From positions 1-64,000 of the forward strand of contig JABIFY010000038.1 in the NCBI GenBank assembly GCA_018650465.1: a stretch of DNA of 64,000 bases. The letters are read 5' to 3'. The stretch comes from Alphaproteobacteria bacterium. GTDB lineage: Bacteria; Pseudomonadota; Alphaproteobacteria; UBA2966. The notes under the pieces were generated by a model, which was given only the letters and a program-made list of their open reading frames with translations, did not search any database and had not been told where the DNA came from. This document shows, in pieces, positions 1 to 8,285 of the stretch (position 1 is its first letter; each line of letters starts with the position of its first letter). A program made the position numbers and the translations under genes.

Positions 1-235
1 CATCGGGCCTGTCTCTTCCCGATTAGCACTGGTTGATTGACCGACACCAGATGTGGTGTCAGGCCCCCCAAATACTTGCAATACACATTATGCCGTTTTT
101 GTATGTGGAGAACTGTCCCTCGATAAACATGTGCTTTTTGATCACCGCCCTTGCCTGTCGTTCTCTTCTTAAAGAAACACAGTTGATTTCTGCCTGTCTA
201 TTGCCCGCCCGCAAAATGCCAGGCCATAATCCGGC
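1..235. other. Leading segment, no gene recognised
   Basis: All three forward frames are closed by stops within the first 40 bases, so at most the last dozen codons of an upstream gene could be present. In many alphaproteobacteria hflX precedes mazG, but nothing here is long enough to identify it. The rest looks like an ordinary leader for mazG. The small open frames on both strands show no recognisable domain. Confidence 0.5.
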
Positions 236-1060
236 ATGACAAATCAATCTGACGAAACGACGCCACCGATTAACCGCTTGCTGGAAATCATGGCGCAACT
301 GAGAGATCCGGTAACGGGCTGTCCGTGGGACCGTGAACAATCCCTTGAGACAATCGCGCCCTACACCATCGAAGAAGCCTATGAAGTGGCTGAAACGATT
401 GCGGATGGTGATATGGCCGAATTACGCAATGAACTGGGTGATTTGTTGTTCCAGGTCGTTTTCTATGCCCAGATCGCCAGTGAGAAAAATCTGTTTGATT
501 TCAACGACATTGCCAATTCGATCTCGGACAAGATGCTGGACCGGCACCCACATGTCTTTGGTGACATGAGCATTGAAGATGCGGAGGCGCAGAATGTCGC
601 CTGGGAAACAACAAAGGCCGCCGAACGGGAAGCCAAGGCAAAGGCCAAAAACCGGGAATCCAGTGTCCTCGATGACATCACGGCAGGCTTCCCTGCCCTG
701 ATGCGCGCCCAGAAGCTGCAAAAACGGGCCACGCGCATCGGTTTTGACTGGCCTGACGTCACAGGAGCACTGGACAAACTGGAAGAAGAAGTCGGCGAGT
801 TAAACGACGAGGTCGAGCAAAATGCCGATAAATCCAGAATCGATGCTGAATTTGGCGATGTAATGTTTTCTCTGGTGAATATCGGGCGTCACTATGGACT
901 TGATGTAGAAACTTCACTGAGAACTGCAAATACACGCTTTGAAACACGTTTTCGACTTATGGAGTCCATGGCCAAGGCCCATCACGGCAAGCCAGAAACG
1001 GCGTCACTGGAACAGCTGGAAGCTTTGTGGCAAATTGCAAAAGAAAAACTGACAGCCTGA
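236..1060 (+). CDS. mazG: Nucleoside triphosphate pyrophosphohydrolase MazG
   Basis: The 274-residue product hydrolyses NTPs or dNTPs to the monophosphate and pyrophosphate, a house-cleaning role in the cytosol. It has the two-copy MazG layout. The N-terminal copy carries the signature GCPWDREQSLETI, then EEAYEVAETI and ELGDLLFQVVFYAQIA with the acidic metal-binding residues. The second copy, around residues 165-225, has EEVGELNDEV and EFGDVMFSLVNIGRHY. The linker with DRHPHVFGD is typical. The length fits the full-size enterobacterial and alphaproteobacterial form. The ATG at 236 is the first start able to hold the conserved N-terminus. It is followed after 51 bases by a same-strand dehydrogenase. 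Confidence 0.95.
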   Translation: MTNQSDETTPPINRLLEIMAQLRDPVTGCPWDREQSLETIAPYTIEEAYEVAETIADGDMAELRNELGDLLFQVVFYAQIASEKNLFDFNDIANSISDKMLDRHPHVFGDMSIEDAEAQNVAWETTKAAEREAKAKAKNRESSVLDDITAGFPALMRAQKLQKRATRIGFDWPDVTGALDKLEEEVGELNDEVEQNADKSRIDAEFGDVMFSLVNIGRHYGLDVETSLRTANTRFETRFRLMESMAKAHHGKPETASLEQLEALWQIAKEKLTA

Positions 1061-1111
1061 TATCATTCATTTTAACCTTATCAACCAAACATCGACGGGG
1101 AGTATCGACGC

Positions 1112-1873
1112 ATGAGTAATGCAGCCGGTCAAACAGTATTAATTACCGGGGCAACAGCCGGTTTTGGCGCCGCTATGGCACGCAAATATGCCAGTGATGG
1201 CGCAAAGGTTATTTTAACCGGTCGCCGCGCTGACCGCCTTGCGGCTTTGAAAGAAGAAATTGGCGATAACGCCCATACCCTGAATTTTGACATTCAGGAC
1301 CAGGATGCCGTTTTTGCTGCGGTCGAAAGCCTGCCTGCCGAATTCAGCGATATTACTATTCTGGTCAACAATGCCGGCCTGGCTATGGGCATGGGTGGTG
1401 CCGATACGGCTGAAATGAGCGACTGGAACACCATGATCTCCACCAACATCAATGGTTTGGTCTGCGTAACACGGGCAGTATTACCGGGTATGGTTGCCAG
1501 GGATCGCGGTCATATCGTCAATCTGGGATCAGTTGCCGGTACTTACCCCTACCCCGGCGGCAACGTTTATGGCGCGACAAAGGCTTTTGTGCACCAGTTT
1601 TCCCTGAATTTACGGGCAGACCTGGTTGGCAAAAATGTCAGGGTGACCTGCGTTGAACCTGGCATGGCAGAAACAGAATTCTCTGTCGTGCGATTTGACG
1701 GTGACGAAGGCAAGGCTTCAGATGTCTACAAGGGCATGAAGCCAATGGCACCGGAAGACGTCGCTGAGACAGTATATTGGGCCACCATGATGCCGGCACA
1801 TGTGAACGTGAATACCATCGAATTGATGGCAACAATGCAGGCCTTTGGCCCCTTTGCCGTGCATCGGGACTAG
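1112..1873 (+). CDS. ydfG: NADP-dependent 3-hydroxy acid dehydrogenase, YdfG-like SDR
   Basis: This 253-residue classical short-chain dehydrogenase closely resembles E. coli YdfG, which oxidises 3-hydroxy acids and serine and reduces malonic semialdehyde. The NADP site is GATAGFGAAMARKYA near the N-terminus, with GRRADRL after beta-2 favouring NADP. NNAGLAMGM follows. The catalytic set is the Ser of NLGSVAGTYPYPG and YGATK. The C-terminal LPAHVNINT-type helix of YdfG is present as MPAHVNVNT. GGGGAG lies 9 bases before the ATG. It could share a transcript with mazG. The family call is secure; the physiological substrate is inferred. Confidence 0.9.
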   Translation: MSNAAGQTVLITGATAGFGAAMARKYASDGAKVILTGRRADRLAALKEEIGDNAHTLNFDIQDQDAVFAAVESLPAEFSDITILVNNAGLAMGMGGADTAEMSDWNTMISTNINGLVCVTRAVLPGMVARDRGHIVNLGSVAGTYPYPGGNVYGATKAFVHQFSLNLRADLVGKNVRVTCVEPGMAETEFSVVRFDGDEGKASDVYKGMKPMAPEDVAETVYWATMMPAHVNVNTIELMATMQAFGPFAVHRD

Positions 1874-1874
1874 A

Positions 1875-1899
1875 GTGTTTCCAATTTTTATTGAAACAC
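1875..1899. repeat. Imperfect hairpin after ydfG
   Basis: GTGTTTC at 1875-1881 and GAAACAC at 1893-1899 form a 7-bp stem around an 11-base AT-rich loop, directly after the ydfG stop codon. No T-run follows, so a role as terminator is possible but weak. Confidence 0.35.
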
Positions 1900-1945
1900 C
1901 TGGTGCTCGGAACCCGTTGCAAAATATGGAAGATATGAAGCCAGG

Positions 1946-1970
1946 GCGATTTCGGTATTACCGGAATCGC
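1946..1970. terminator. Stem-loop between convergent ydfG and the SocA-like gene
   Basis: GCGATT at 1946-1951 pairs with AATCGC at 1965-1970. After a T:G wobble pair, CGGT pairs with ACCG around an ATT triloop. The 11-bp stem starts directly after the stop codon of the leftward SocA-like gene and lies between two convergent genes. There is no strong T-run on either side, so termination is inferred from position and structure only. Confidence 0.45.
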
Positions 1971-1971
1971 T

Positions 1972-2518
1972 TCAGCTACGCTTCATGCCTGGAACCCATT
2001 TGACGGCGCGCTTGCCGGACTGTGTGTAATACGGTTTGTCCGGCTGGTCGCCGTCAATCACTTTAGCGGGCTCTTTGCCGGCTGCGGGCAAGGTTCCGCC
2101 ATAGGCCAGCGTCATGGCTCTGATCATGATTTCTGAATTCCGACCCTGGGTCAGGGCCTTGGTGTAGGCGGCATCGCCTTCGATTGACCGCCGAATGTCG
2201 TCGACCGGCTTTTCACCATAGCGGTCCCAGATTTCGTGCAAGAAGACTTCCGCCCTGCCCGTTGGATATATCGAATCAACACCGGGGTGTCCGCCTTCAA
2301 ATATATGATAGATGGTCGGCTCCAGCGGTCCGCGGCCTGTCGCGATGAAGGTCGCCGGCATCAGTTTTCGGCCCTGGGTCTGCGATGCCCAGCGCGCCTG
2401 GGCCAGATACAGCAAACAATGCATACGCCCCGGATTTAACAGGCCCCCCGGCTGATTCGGCCCGTTCTATAAACCAGATGGCGACATCAAGGGTTGATCT
2501 GATCAAGGTTGTGGACAT
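1972..2518 (-). pseudogene. SocA/Panacea-domain (DUF4065-like) protein, frameshifted
   Basis: Two overlapping leftward frames together make one protein. The 5' part starts at 2518 (MSTTLIRSTLDVAIWFIERA) and runs in one frame to the run of six C bases at 2444-2449. The 3' part continues in the next frame, reading through MHCLLYLAQARWASQTQG, GPLEPTIYHIFEGG and FLHEIWDRYG to the stop at 1972. Removing one base from the run joins them as ESAGGLLNPGRMHCLLYLAQ, the usual start of the Panacea/SocA domain, whose members act as antitoxins or proteolytic adaptors. With the genome as given, the gene is interrupted. A sequencing error in the homopolymer, a real pseudogene, or slippage on the G-run of the mRNA are all possible. 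No toxin partner was seen nearby. Confidence 0.65.
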
Positions 2519-2684
2519 TTACACTGCTCATTTTGCTCATTGTAGATAGATAATATAAAACCCTCGACTGTTGGTTCCAGCCCCGGCGAGGCCGAATGTT
2601 CCAGGTTTTCCTGTTATATTGCCATCTTTCTATGGAACTCTCGTAAATTATTCCCTAAAAATGGCCTGGGTAAATTTGTATTCT

Positions 2685-2700
2685 ACAGAAATTCTTCTGT
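2685..2700. repeat. Short inverted repeat upstream of coxG
   Basis: ACAGAA at 2685-2690 and TTCTGT at 2695-2700 are separated by ATTC. The repeat lies 63 bases before the chosen start of the CoxG gene, so it could be a regulator site. No adjacent regulator gene supports this. Confidence 0.25.
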
Positions 2701-2762
2701 CTTTGAATTGCTACCCTGACCGCCACGCCCGTTACGGCACCTACCTTTCAGGAAGTACTATT

Positions 2763-3359
2763 ATGGAAATGTCCGGAGAACATCAGATCGCAGCGCCACG
2801 GCAACAGGTCTGGGATGCTCTCAATGATGCCAGCGTCCTGAAAGCCTGTATCTCAGGCTGTGAAAGTATCGAAAAAACTTCCGACACTGAGATGACGGCT
2901 GTCGTGATCGCCAAGGTCGGTCCGGTAAAGGCCAAATTCAAGGGCAAGGTCACCTTGTCAGAGATCGACGCACCAAATGGTTATACCATCAACGGTGAGG
3001 GTCAGGGGGGGGTTGCGGGTTTTGGTAAAGGCAGTGCAGTTGTCACACTTACTGATGATGGCGACAACACCGTTCTGAAATACACAGCCAAGGCCAGCGT
3101 TGGCGGCAAATTGGCCCAATTGGGCTCTCGCCTTGTGGATGCAACGGCCGCCAAAATGGCCGATGAATTTTTTACGGCTTTTGCCAGCCACATGGCCCCT
3201 GAAGTTCCAGAGACAGATGTGGCTGAGCAATCAGATGCTGGCGCACCAGCAAGTGCTTCAGCTGATACCGCGCCTAATTCTGGTGGCCTGCCGACCTGGG
3301 TGTGGGCAACCGGCCTGGTTGTTGTGGTTGCGGCAATATTGTTTGCCTGGTCTGAATAA
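2763..3359 (+). CDS. coxG: CoxG-family SRPBCC protein with C-terminal membrane anchor
   Basis: The 198-residue protein has the CoxG (CO dehydrogenase subunit G) fold. It begins MEMSGEHQIAAPRQQVWDALND, has the conserved KVGPVKAKFKGKV stretch and ends the domain with AAKMADEFFTAFASHM near residue 140. A Ser/Ala/Asp-rich linker then leads to one membrane segment at the extreme C-terminus (WVWATGLVVVVAAILFAW). The ATG at 2763 is preferred over the longer open frame from 2571 because AGGAAG sits just upstream and the family starts here. CoxG recruits the cox molybdoenzyme to the membrane in Oligotropha. Here the gene stands alone, about 28 kb from coxSLM, so the link is inferred. Confidence 0.85.
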   Translation: MEMSGEHQIAAPRQQVWDALNDASVLKACISGCESIEKTSDTEMTAVVIAKVGPVKAKFKGKVTLSEIDAPNGYTINGEGQGGVAGFGKGSAVVTLTDDGDNTVLKYTAKASVGGKLAQLGSRLVDATAAKMADEFFTAFASHMAPEVPETDVAEQSDAGAPASASADTAPNSGGLPTWVWATGLVVVVAAILFAWSE

Positions 3360-3405
3360 GCTGGAATAAGCCGGAATAAGGATGAAAAAGTCTGATTAAG
3401 GGCGT

Positions 3406-5049
3406 TCAAGTCCGGCCAGGCAAGTTTCCTTGCCTGACGCGCCTCTCCGGTGGTAAACAGACAGATACCGTCGTCCCGATGCCTAGTTTGCTGCTCAAGA
3501 CGAACTTGCCGTCATGAAGCTCCACAAGTTTACGGACCAGAGGTAGACCCAATCCGGTGCCTTCGTGATCCCTGGTATCAGTAGAGGCTGCCTGACTGAA
3601 TTGCTCCATCACGCGCTCCAGGTCTCTGTCGGCAATACCCATTCCGTTGTCAGTGATTGAAATAATCAGATAATCTTCGGCGTTTGTTTCTCTTGATATT
3701 TCGATGCGTCCTCCAGGGTCAGTAAATTTGACCGCATTGGATAACAAATTCAGCAGGATTTGGCGCAATGCGCGCTCGTCAGCATAGACAACATCCGGGG
3801 CATCGTCGCCGGTGGAGATATTGGAAACCACGACCAGTTGACGGCTGGCGGCTTGTTCAGAGACCATACGTCCGGCCCAGTCGACAAGGCGTTGCAGATC
3901 AATTTCTTCCTCATAAAGCTCCCACTGTCCCGCCTCGACCTTGGCCAGATCCAGCACATCGTTGATCAAGTCCAGAAGGTGGTCACCAGCTTCATTAATG
4001 GCCTTGGCATATTCCTGATAGCTCGCATTACCGAGGGGCCCCTTTACTTCCCGCAACATGACTTCCGAAAAACCGATAATGGCATTCAAAGGCGTTCTGA
4101 GTTCATGGCTCATGTTGGCAAGGAACTCGGATTTGGCACGAGAAGCGATCTCACGTTGCAAGATTTCTTGCTGTAATTCGCGGGTGCGTTCTTCCACCCT
4201 GGCTTCCAGGGTATCTTTGGCTTCCTGCAGTGCTTCTTCCGCATTAATCTGATCGGTAATATCCGACGTAACAATGATCGAACCGTTTTTTTCATCCCGG
4301 TTCTGTTTGATCGCGTATATGCGGCCATCTTTTCGACGTGACTGAAGTTCGCTAATGCCCAGGTTCTGACGCTCAGCAATTCTCTCCTGAACCCAGGCTT
4401 CAGGGTCTGTCGCAGCTAACGGGTGTTCTACGGTCCCACTATCCAGAGTCATTCTGGCGAGTTGTTCGAGGGTGCACCCGATGATTTTTTCTTTATCTGG
4501 CGAAAAAGGATAAATTTCGTGGTAGCGGTTGTTGGTGAAAGTTACTCGATCATCAGCATCTAACATAATGATGCTATCGGGAAAACTGTTGATATTGTCG
4601 TGCATCAATTCTGCTGCACGTTCAGCCACAATTTTTTCAGTTACATCAGATGCCAAAGTCAAGAACCCGAAGCCATCAACCAGTCTTCTTCGCATATGCA
4701 GCCAGTGGCCGCTTGGCGATTTAGTGATTGTCTCATACCCGTCTGGCGTGGCGGACTTATCAAAATCAGCCATAACTGTTGCCATATGACTTTTTGCTAA
4801 CTCACGCGCATTGTCACCAGGATCGCCATAGGTGCCCAGGGACACCTGGTATTCCAGAACATCCAGCAGCGGCAAGCCAACTTTCATTAATTCCTCAGGG
4901 TAATGCCAGTAATCGAGAAACAACTGGTTCCAGGCAACAAGTTTATAGTCCTCGCTCCAGGCCATAAAACCTTCGTTCATGGAATCAAGAATTGATTCCA
5001 ATAAATGCAACGTATTTTCCCTGGGAGAATTCACTTTTCCGCCTGTCAC
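3406..5049 (-). CDS. Multi-PAS sensor histidine kinase
   Basis: The 547-residue kinase has no obvious membrane segment. Two PAS-like modules come first, one from about residue 15 (LLESILDSMNEGFMAW) and one from about 145 (HDNINSFPDSIIMLDADDRV). A coiled coil rich in Glu and Arg follows (ALQEAKDTLEARVEERTREL). The dimerisation domain has the phospho-acceptor His in SHELRTPLNAIIGFSEV. The ATPase domain shows the N box NLLSNAVKF, the G1 box DNGMGIADRD and GTGLGLPLVRKLVELH. The open frame begins at a GTG (5049). An internal TTG at 5010 preceded by AGGGA is an alternative. No response regulator gene is adjacent, so its partner is unknown. Confidence 0.88.
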   Translation of the reverse strand: MTGGKVNSPRENTLHLLESILDSMNEGFMAWSEDYKLVAWNQLFLDYWHYPEELMKVGLPLLDVLEYQVSLGTYGDPGDNARELAKSHMATVMADFDKSATPDGYETITKSPSGHWLHMRRRLVDGFGFLTLASDVTEKIVAERAAELMHDNINSFPDSIIMLDADDRVTFTNNRYHEIYPFSPDKEKIIGCTLEQLARMTLDSGTVEHPLAATDPEAWVQERIAERQNLGISELQSRRKDGRIYAIKQNRDEKNGSIIVTSDITDQINAEEALQEAKDTLEARVEERTRELQQEILQREIASRAKSEFLANMSHELRTPLNAIIGFSEVMLREVKGPLGNASYQEYAKAINEAGDHLLDLINDVLDLAKVEAGQWELYEEEIDLQRLVDWAGRMVSEQAASRQLVVVSNISTGDDAPDVVYADERALRQILLNLLSNAVKFTDPGGRIEISRETNAEDYLIISITDNGMGIADRDLERVMEQFSQAASTDTRDHEGTGLGLPLVRKLVELHDGKFVLSSKLGIGTTVSVCLPPERRVRQGNLPGRT

Positions 5050-5295
5050 CCGGTTTTCTTTTCTGCCTGGCTGAGGAAATGAATGGTAAAAGCCGAGTCC
5101 AAATCAGCTCCAGTAAACTCATCACCCGAACTCTCAAAAACTGTCTGATCAGACATTTCTTACCTGTACCGTAAAATTTACCCGAATTGTAGCGACATGG
5201 ACCGGCCCTGAAAAGCAAAGGCAGCAAAGGATTTTCATTTGGTCGTGTTATTTTCTTGTCAAAGCATGAGCAGCACAAACAAAGTTCCCGACTAT

Positions 5296-6630
5296 CTACA
5301 ATACAGTGAACACCTTGGCATCTGCCCTGCCCCGGACCGGCGTTTCACCAATTGCTTCAAGCTCAAATTCATCGCCGCAGGCTTCAGCAGTTCTTTCTGC
5401 AATCAAAATTCGTGTGCCGGTTTCCTTGTTCATTTGTTCCAGCCTGGCGGCCAAATTGACTGCGTCGCCATGCACGGTATAAGCCAGTTGTTGACCACTG
5501 CCGACAGAACCGGCGATAACGTCGCCGGTTGCAATGCCAATTCGGCAGCCCAGCTGATGTCCTGCAAAAACTGAATGCTCCGCCGCTAGTCGGATACCAA
5601 GAGCAGATCGAATGGCCGCACTCGCGTGGTCCGGGTCTTCGACTGGCAAATTGAACGTTGCCAGTATCGCATCACCCTGAAACTGGTTGATCACGCCGCC
5701 CTGGTCCACAATGACCTTGCCGGCTTGTGCAAACCAGGCATTTAGCATGGCCAGGACATCCGCCGGATCCATGCGTTCCACCATGCTGGTAAATCCTTCA
5801 ATATCGACAAACAGCATTGTGGCTGTTTGACGTTGGGGCTCCAGGGCACCGCGATCCTGAATGATGGCATTGGCGACGCTGGCCGGAACATATTTACCAA
5901 GTGCCTCCCTGACAAAATAACGATCTTGTTCTGCTTTTGCCTGTCGATAGACCAATCGCCTTGAGCGCATGACAATTGTCGCGACAAGTCCGGCGCAAAT
6001 CAGAAACATAACGACTTCCTGCAATCTTACGCCCAAGTCTATGTACTTGATATTGCTCAGGTATCCAAAAGGATCAGCAATCAATTTGGCTTCAGGAACA
6101 TTCAGGATTGAAAGCGTATCTGGCAGCGACAGCATCCAGAGCAGAGCGATCCCCCAACAAATGGCCCCGGTAATCCCACCGATCACCACCGTTGCCGGTC
6201 GATAGGAAAAAGCCAGTCCAATCAACACGACATAGAGGTAAATACTGTTGTTCAGGTGATAAGTCAGTTGCGGCGGGTATTCCAGCGTGGCGATCGGGTT
6301 CGGGATGATCAGAATAACCGTCAACAGGGCGAAGTCAGAGGCTGCAAAAAGATGCTGATGCCAACCTTTGTAAGCGGGATGGCGCTGCCAGAGATACCCG
6401 GCGACGCCAAGAAGTCCAAATACGGCAATCAGACTATGAAAATAGAATACATCCGGCATGGGTGTTACGAAAAAGAGCAACACGGCAATTGGAATCAAGG
6501 TAAATATGCGGCCCTTCAGCGCAAGGCGCTGACCATTGAGCTCTTCTTGCGCAAAAGTATGACTGACGTCAGCATTGCCAGTGCTGGATGTCGAAGACAG
6601 AGAGATACTATCGGGAACAACGCCTGCCAT
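5296..6630 (-). CDS. Membrane-bound class III nucleotide cyclase
   Basis: The 444-residue protein has an N-terminal membrane region of about six segments (roughly residues 40-220) followed by a class III cyclase catalytic domain (about 270-444). Metal-binding Asp residues are visible in FVDIEGFT (Asp276) and FQGDAI (Asp320). The transition-state pair is in VNLAARLE. The base-selecting Lys of adenylyl cyclases is replaced by Gln in the NQFQGD motif, a known variant in bacterial cyclases. The ATG at 6630 is preferred to the upstream GTG/ATG frame because AGGTG lies 7 bases before it. Cyclic AMP is the likely product, and a metallophosphodiesterase lies near 43.8 kb, but base specificity is not proven. 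Confidence 0.88.
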   Translation of the reverse strand: MAGVVPDSISLSSTSSTGNADVSHTFAQEELNGQRLALKGRIFTLIPIAVLLFFVTPMPDVFYFHSLIAVFGLLGVAGYLWQRHPAYKGWHQHLFAASDFALLTVILIIPNPIATLEYPPQLTYHLNNSIYLYVVLIGLAFSYRPATVVIGGITGAICWGIALLWMLSLPDTLSILNVPEAKLIADPFGYLSNIKYIDLGVRLQEVVMFLICAGLVATIVMRSRRLVYRQAKAEQDRYFVREALGKYVPASVANAIIQDRGALEPQRQTATMLFVDIEGFTSMVERMDPADVLAMLNAWFAQAGKVIVDQGGVINQFQGDAILATFNLPVEDPDHASAAIRSALGIRLAAEHSVFAGHQLGCRIGIATGDVIAGSVGSGQQLAYTVHGDAVNLAARLEQMNKETGTRILIAERTAEACGDEFELEAIGETPVRGRADAKVFTVL

Positions 6631-6797
6631 ATCTGAGCACCTGAATTGTGGGTTCGTAGAAGTCGTTACCCAATATATAGGAACTATGCTGCCAGTTAAC
6701 ACTCCGCAAAGGTCTTTGCATTAGTTTTTGCGAACGGCTCTCAAATCACATTTCATGTCGACCGGCTATCGCCGGACCGTTGCAAGGAAAATACCTA

Positions 6798-8186
6798 ATG
6801 CGAATATTGTTGGTGGTGTATGACAATGACAGCTATGTGCACTGGTTTCCGCAAGGCCTGGCCTATGTGGCCGCTGTTTTGCGCAATCAGGGCTATGACG
6901 TTGATGTCTACAGCCAGGATTTGCACCATTGGCCCGACGAGCATCTGACAAAATATCTTGATGAAAATGTCTATGACGTCATCGGCATCAGCGTTATTGC
7001 CGGTTATTACCAGTACAAAAAACTATTGTCGCTGTCTGAGGCCGTCAATCAGTCAAAAAAACGGCCGACTTATGTTATTGGCGGATACGGCCCGACACCG
7101 GACCCAGAATATTTCATGGAAAAGACCGGCGCCGATGTCGTCGTCATGGGAGAAGGCGAAGAAACCACCGTTGAATTGTTTGAAGCCTTTGAAAACAAAA
7201 AATCCCTGGCGAGCATCCTGGGCATTGCCTGGAAAGACGGCAACAAGGTCAATATCAATCCGCGGCGCGGTGTGATTGAAGATGTCGACAGCATTGCCTG
7301 GCCTGCCTATGACCTTTTCCCTATCGAAAACTATCGCATGATGCGGGAACCTGGTTGCGATAATTCCGATTTTCTGCTGCCGATGATGTCCGGGCGCGGT
7401 TGTACCTTCAAATGCACTTTCTGTTATCGCATGGATCCAGGCTTTCGGGCCCGCAATCCTGAGGCCATCATTGAAGAAATGCGATATCTGCAAGTCGACT
7501 TTGGCATCAGCTATATTGTCTTTTCGGATGACCTGCTGATGTGCTCGACGCCGCGAACGGTCGAAGTTTGCGAAGCCATCATCAAATCCGGGCTCAAGAT
7601 AAAATGGAATTGCTCTGGTCGTTTGAATTACGCCAAGCCGGATGTTTTGAATCTGATGAAAGAAGCTGGCTGTGTCTTCATCAACTACGGCATTGAATCG
7701 GTCGATAATGAAGTCCTCAAGAATATGAAAAAGGGGCTGAATTACGACCAGATAATAGATGGGGTCAGCACAACCCGCGATCTGGGCATCCATACCGGTC
7801 TGAATATCATCTTCGGCAATTTGGGCGATACACCTGATACCTTGCAAAAGAGCGTCGATTTCCTGAAGGAATATAATGACGGTGGTCAACAGCGCACCAT
7901 CCGGCCGGTCACCCCCTACCCCGGATCACCGTTGTTTTTTGAGGCCATAAATCGCGGTCTGTTAAAAGATTCGCGGGATTTCTACGAGGAAAAGCACCTA
8001 AATTCTGATTTATTGGCCGTGAATTTCACTGATATCCCGGATGATGACTTTCATGCCTTGTTGGCCGATGCCAATACCCAATTGGCTGAAAGTTATTTCG
8101 CAGACAAGCTTTCAGACACTAAATCAGTGATTCAGAACCTCTATTACGAGAAAGACATCACATTCCGGGGCTTTCGACAAACCTGA
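6798..8186 (+). CDS. B12-binding radical SAM protein
   Basis: The 462-residue enzyme starts with a cobalamin-binding Rossmann domain (about 1-140: MRILLVVYDND, QGLAYVAAVLRNQGYDV, VIGGYGPTPDPEYF). A radical SAM barrel follows, with the cluster ligands in GCTFKCTFCY (Cys202, Cys206, Cys209) and the conserved YGIES and GLNIIFGNLGDT segments. The C-terminal part has RPVTPYPGSPLF. The ATG at 6798 has AAGGAAA just upstream and is chosen over a TTG at 6780. Members include methyltransferases and cyclisation enzymes, so the substrate cannot be read from the sequence. It stands alone, which argues against a dedicated biosynthetic cluster. Confidence 0.88.
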   Translation: MRILLVVYDNDSYVHWFPQGLAYVAAVLRNQGYDVDVYSQDLHHWPDEHLTKYLDENVYDVIGISVIAGYYQYKKLLSLSEAVNQSKKRPTYVIGGYGPTPDPEYFMEKTGADVVVMGEGEETTVELFEAFENKKSLASILGIAWKDGNKVNINPRRGVIEDVDSIAWPAYDLFPIENYRMMREPGCDNSDFLLPMMSGRGCTFKCTFCYRMDPGFRARNPEAIIEEMRYLQVDFGISYIVFSDDLLMCSTPRTVEVCEAIIKSGLKIKWNCSGRLNYAKPDVLNLMKEAGCVFINYGIESVDNEVLKNMKKGLNYDQIIDGVSTTRDLGIHTGLNIIFGNLGDTPDTLQKSVDFLKEYNDGGQQRTIRPVTPYPGSPLFFEAINRGLLKDSRDFYEEKHLNSDLLAVNFTDIPDDDFHALLADANTQLAESYFADKLSDTKSVIQNLYYEKDITFRGFRQT

Positions 8187-8210
8187 TTTCTCTTGCCTTT
8201 TGAGCCACAA

Positions 8211-8230
8211 ATACTTTAAGCTTAAAGTAT
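8211..8230. promoter_or_regulatory. Perfect 20-bp palindrome, candidate MarR operator
   Basis: ATACTTTAAGCTTAAAGTAT is identical to its reverse complement and has no spacer, which suits a dimeric DNA-binding protein better than an RNA hairpin. It lies 55 bases before the SDR start and upstream of the operon that encodes its own MarR regulator. AT-rich palindromes of 16-20 bp are typical MarR operators. Binding is inferred. Confidence 0.6.
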
Positions 8231-8285
8231 ATTTTAGCAGCCATTCCATTGCGGCTGTTGAAACGCTCAGGCGAGGGAGACCGAC

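Noticed and set aside
2571-2762. N-terminal extension of the CoxG gene
   Set aside because: The extra 64 residues are not of family type, and a good ribosome-binding site precedes the ATG at 2763.
7053-7889. Leftward 278-residue open frame inside the radical SAM gene
   Set aside because: It is the reverse shadow of a strongly supported gene, has no domain and no ribosome-binding site.
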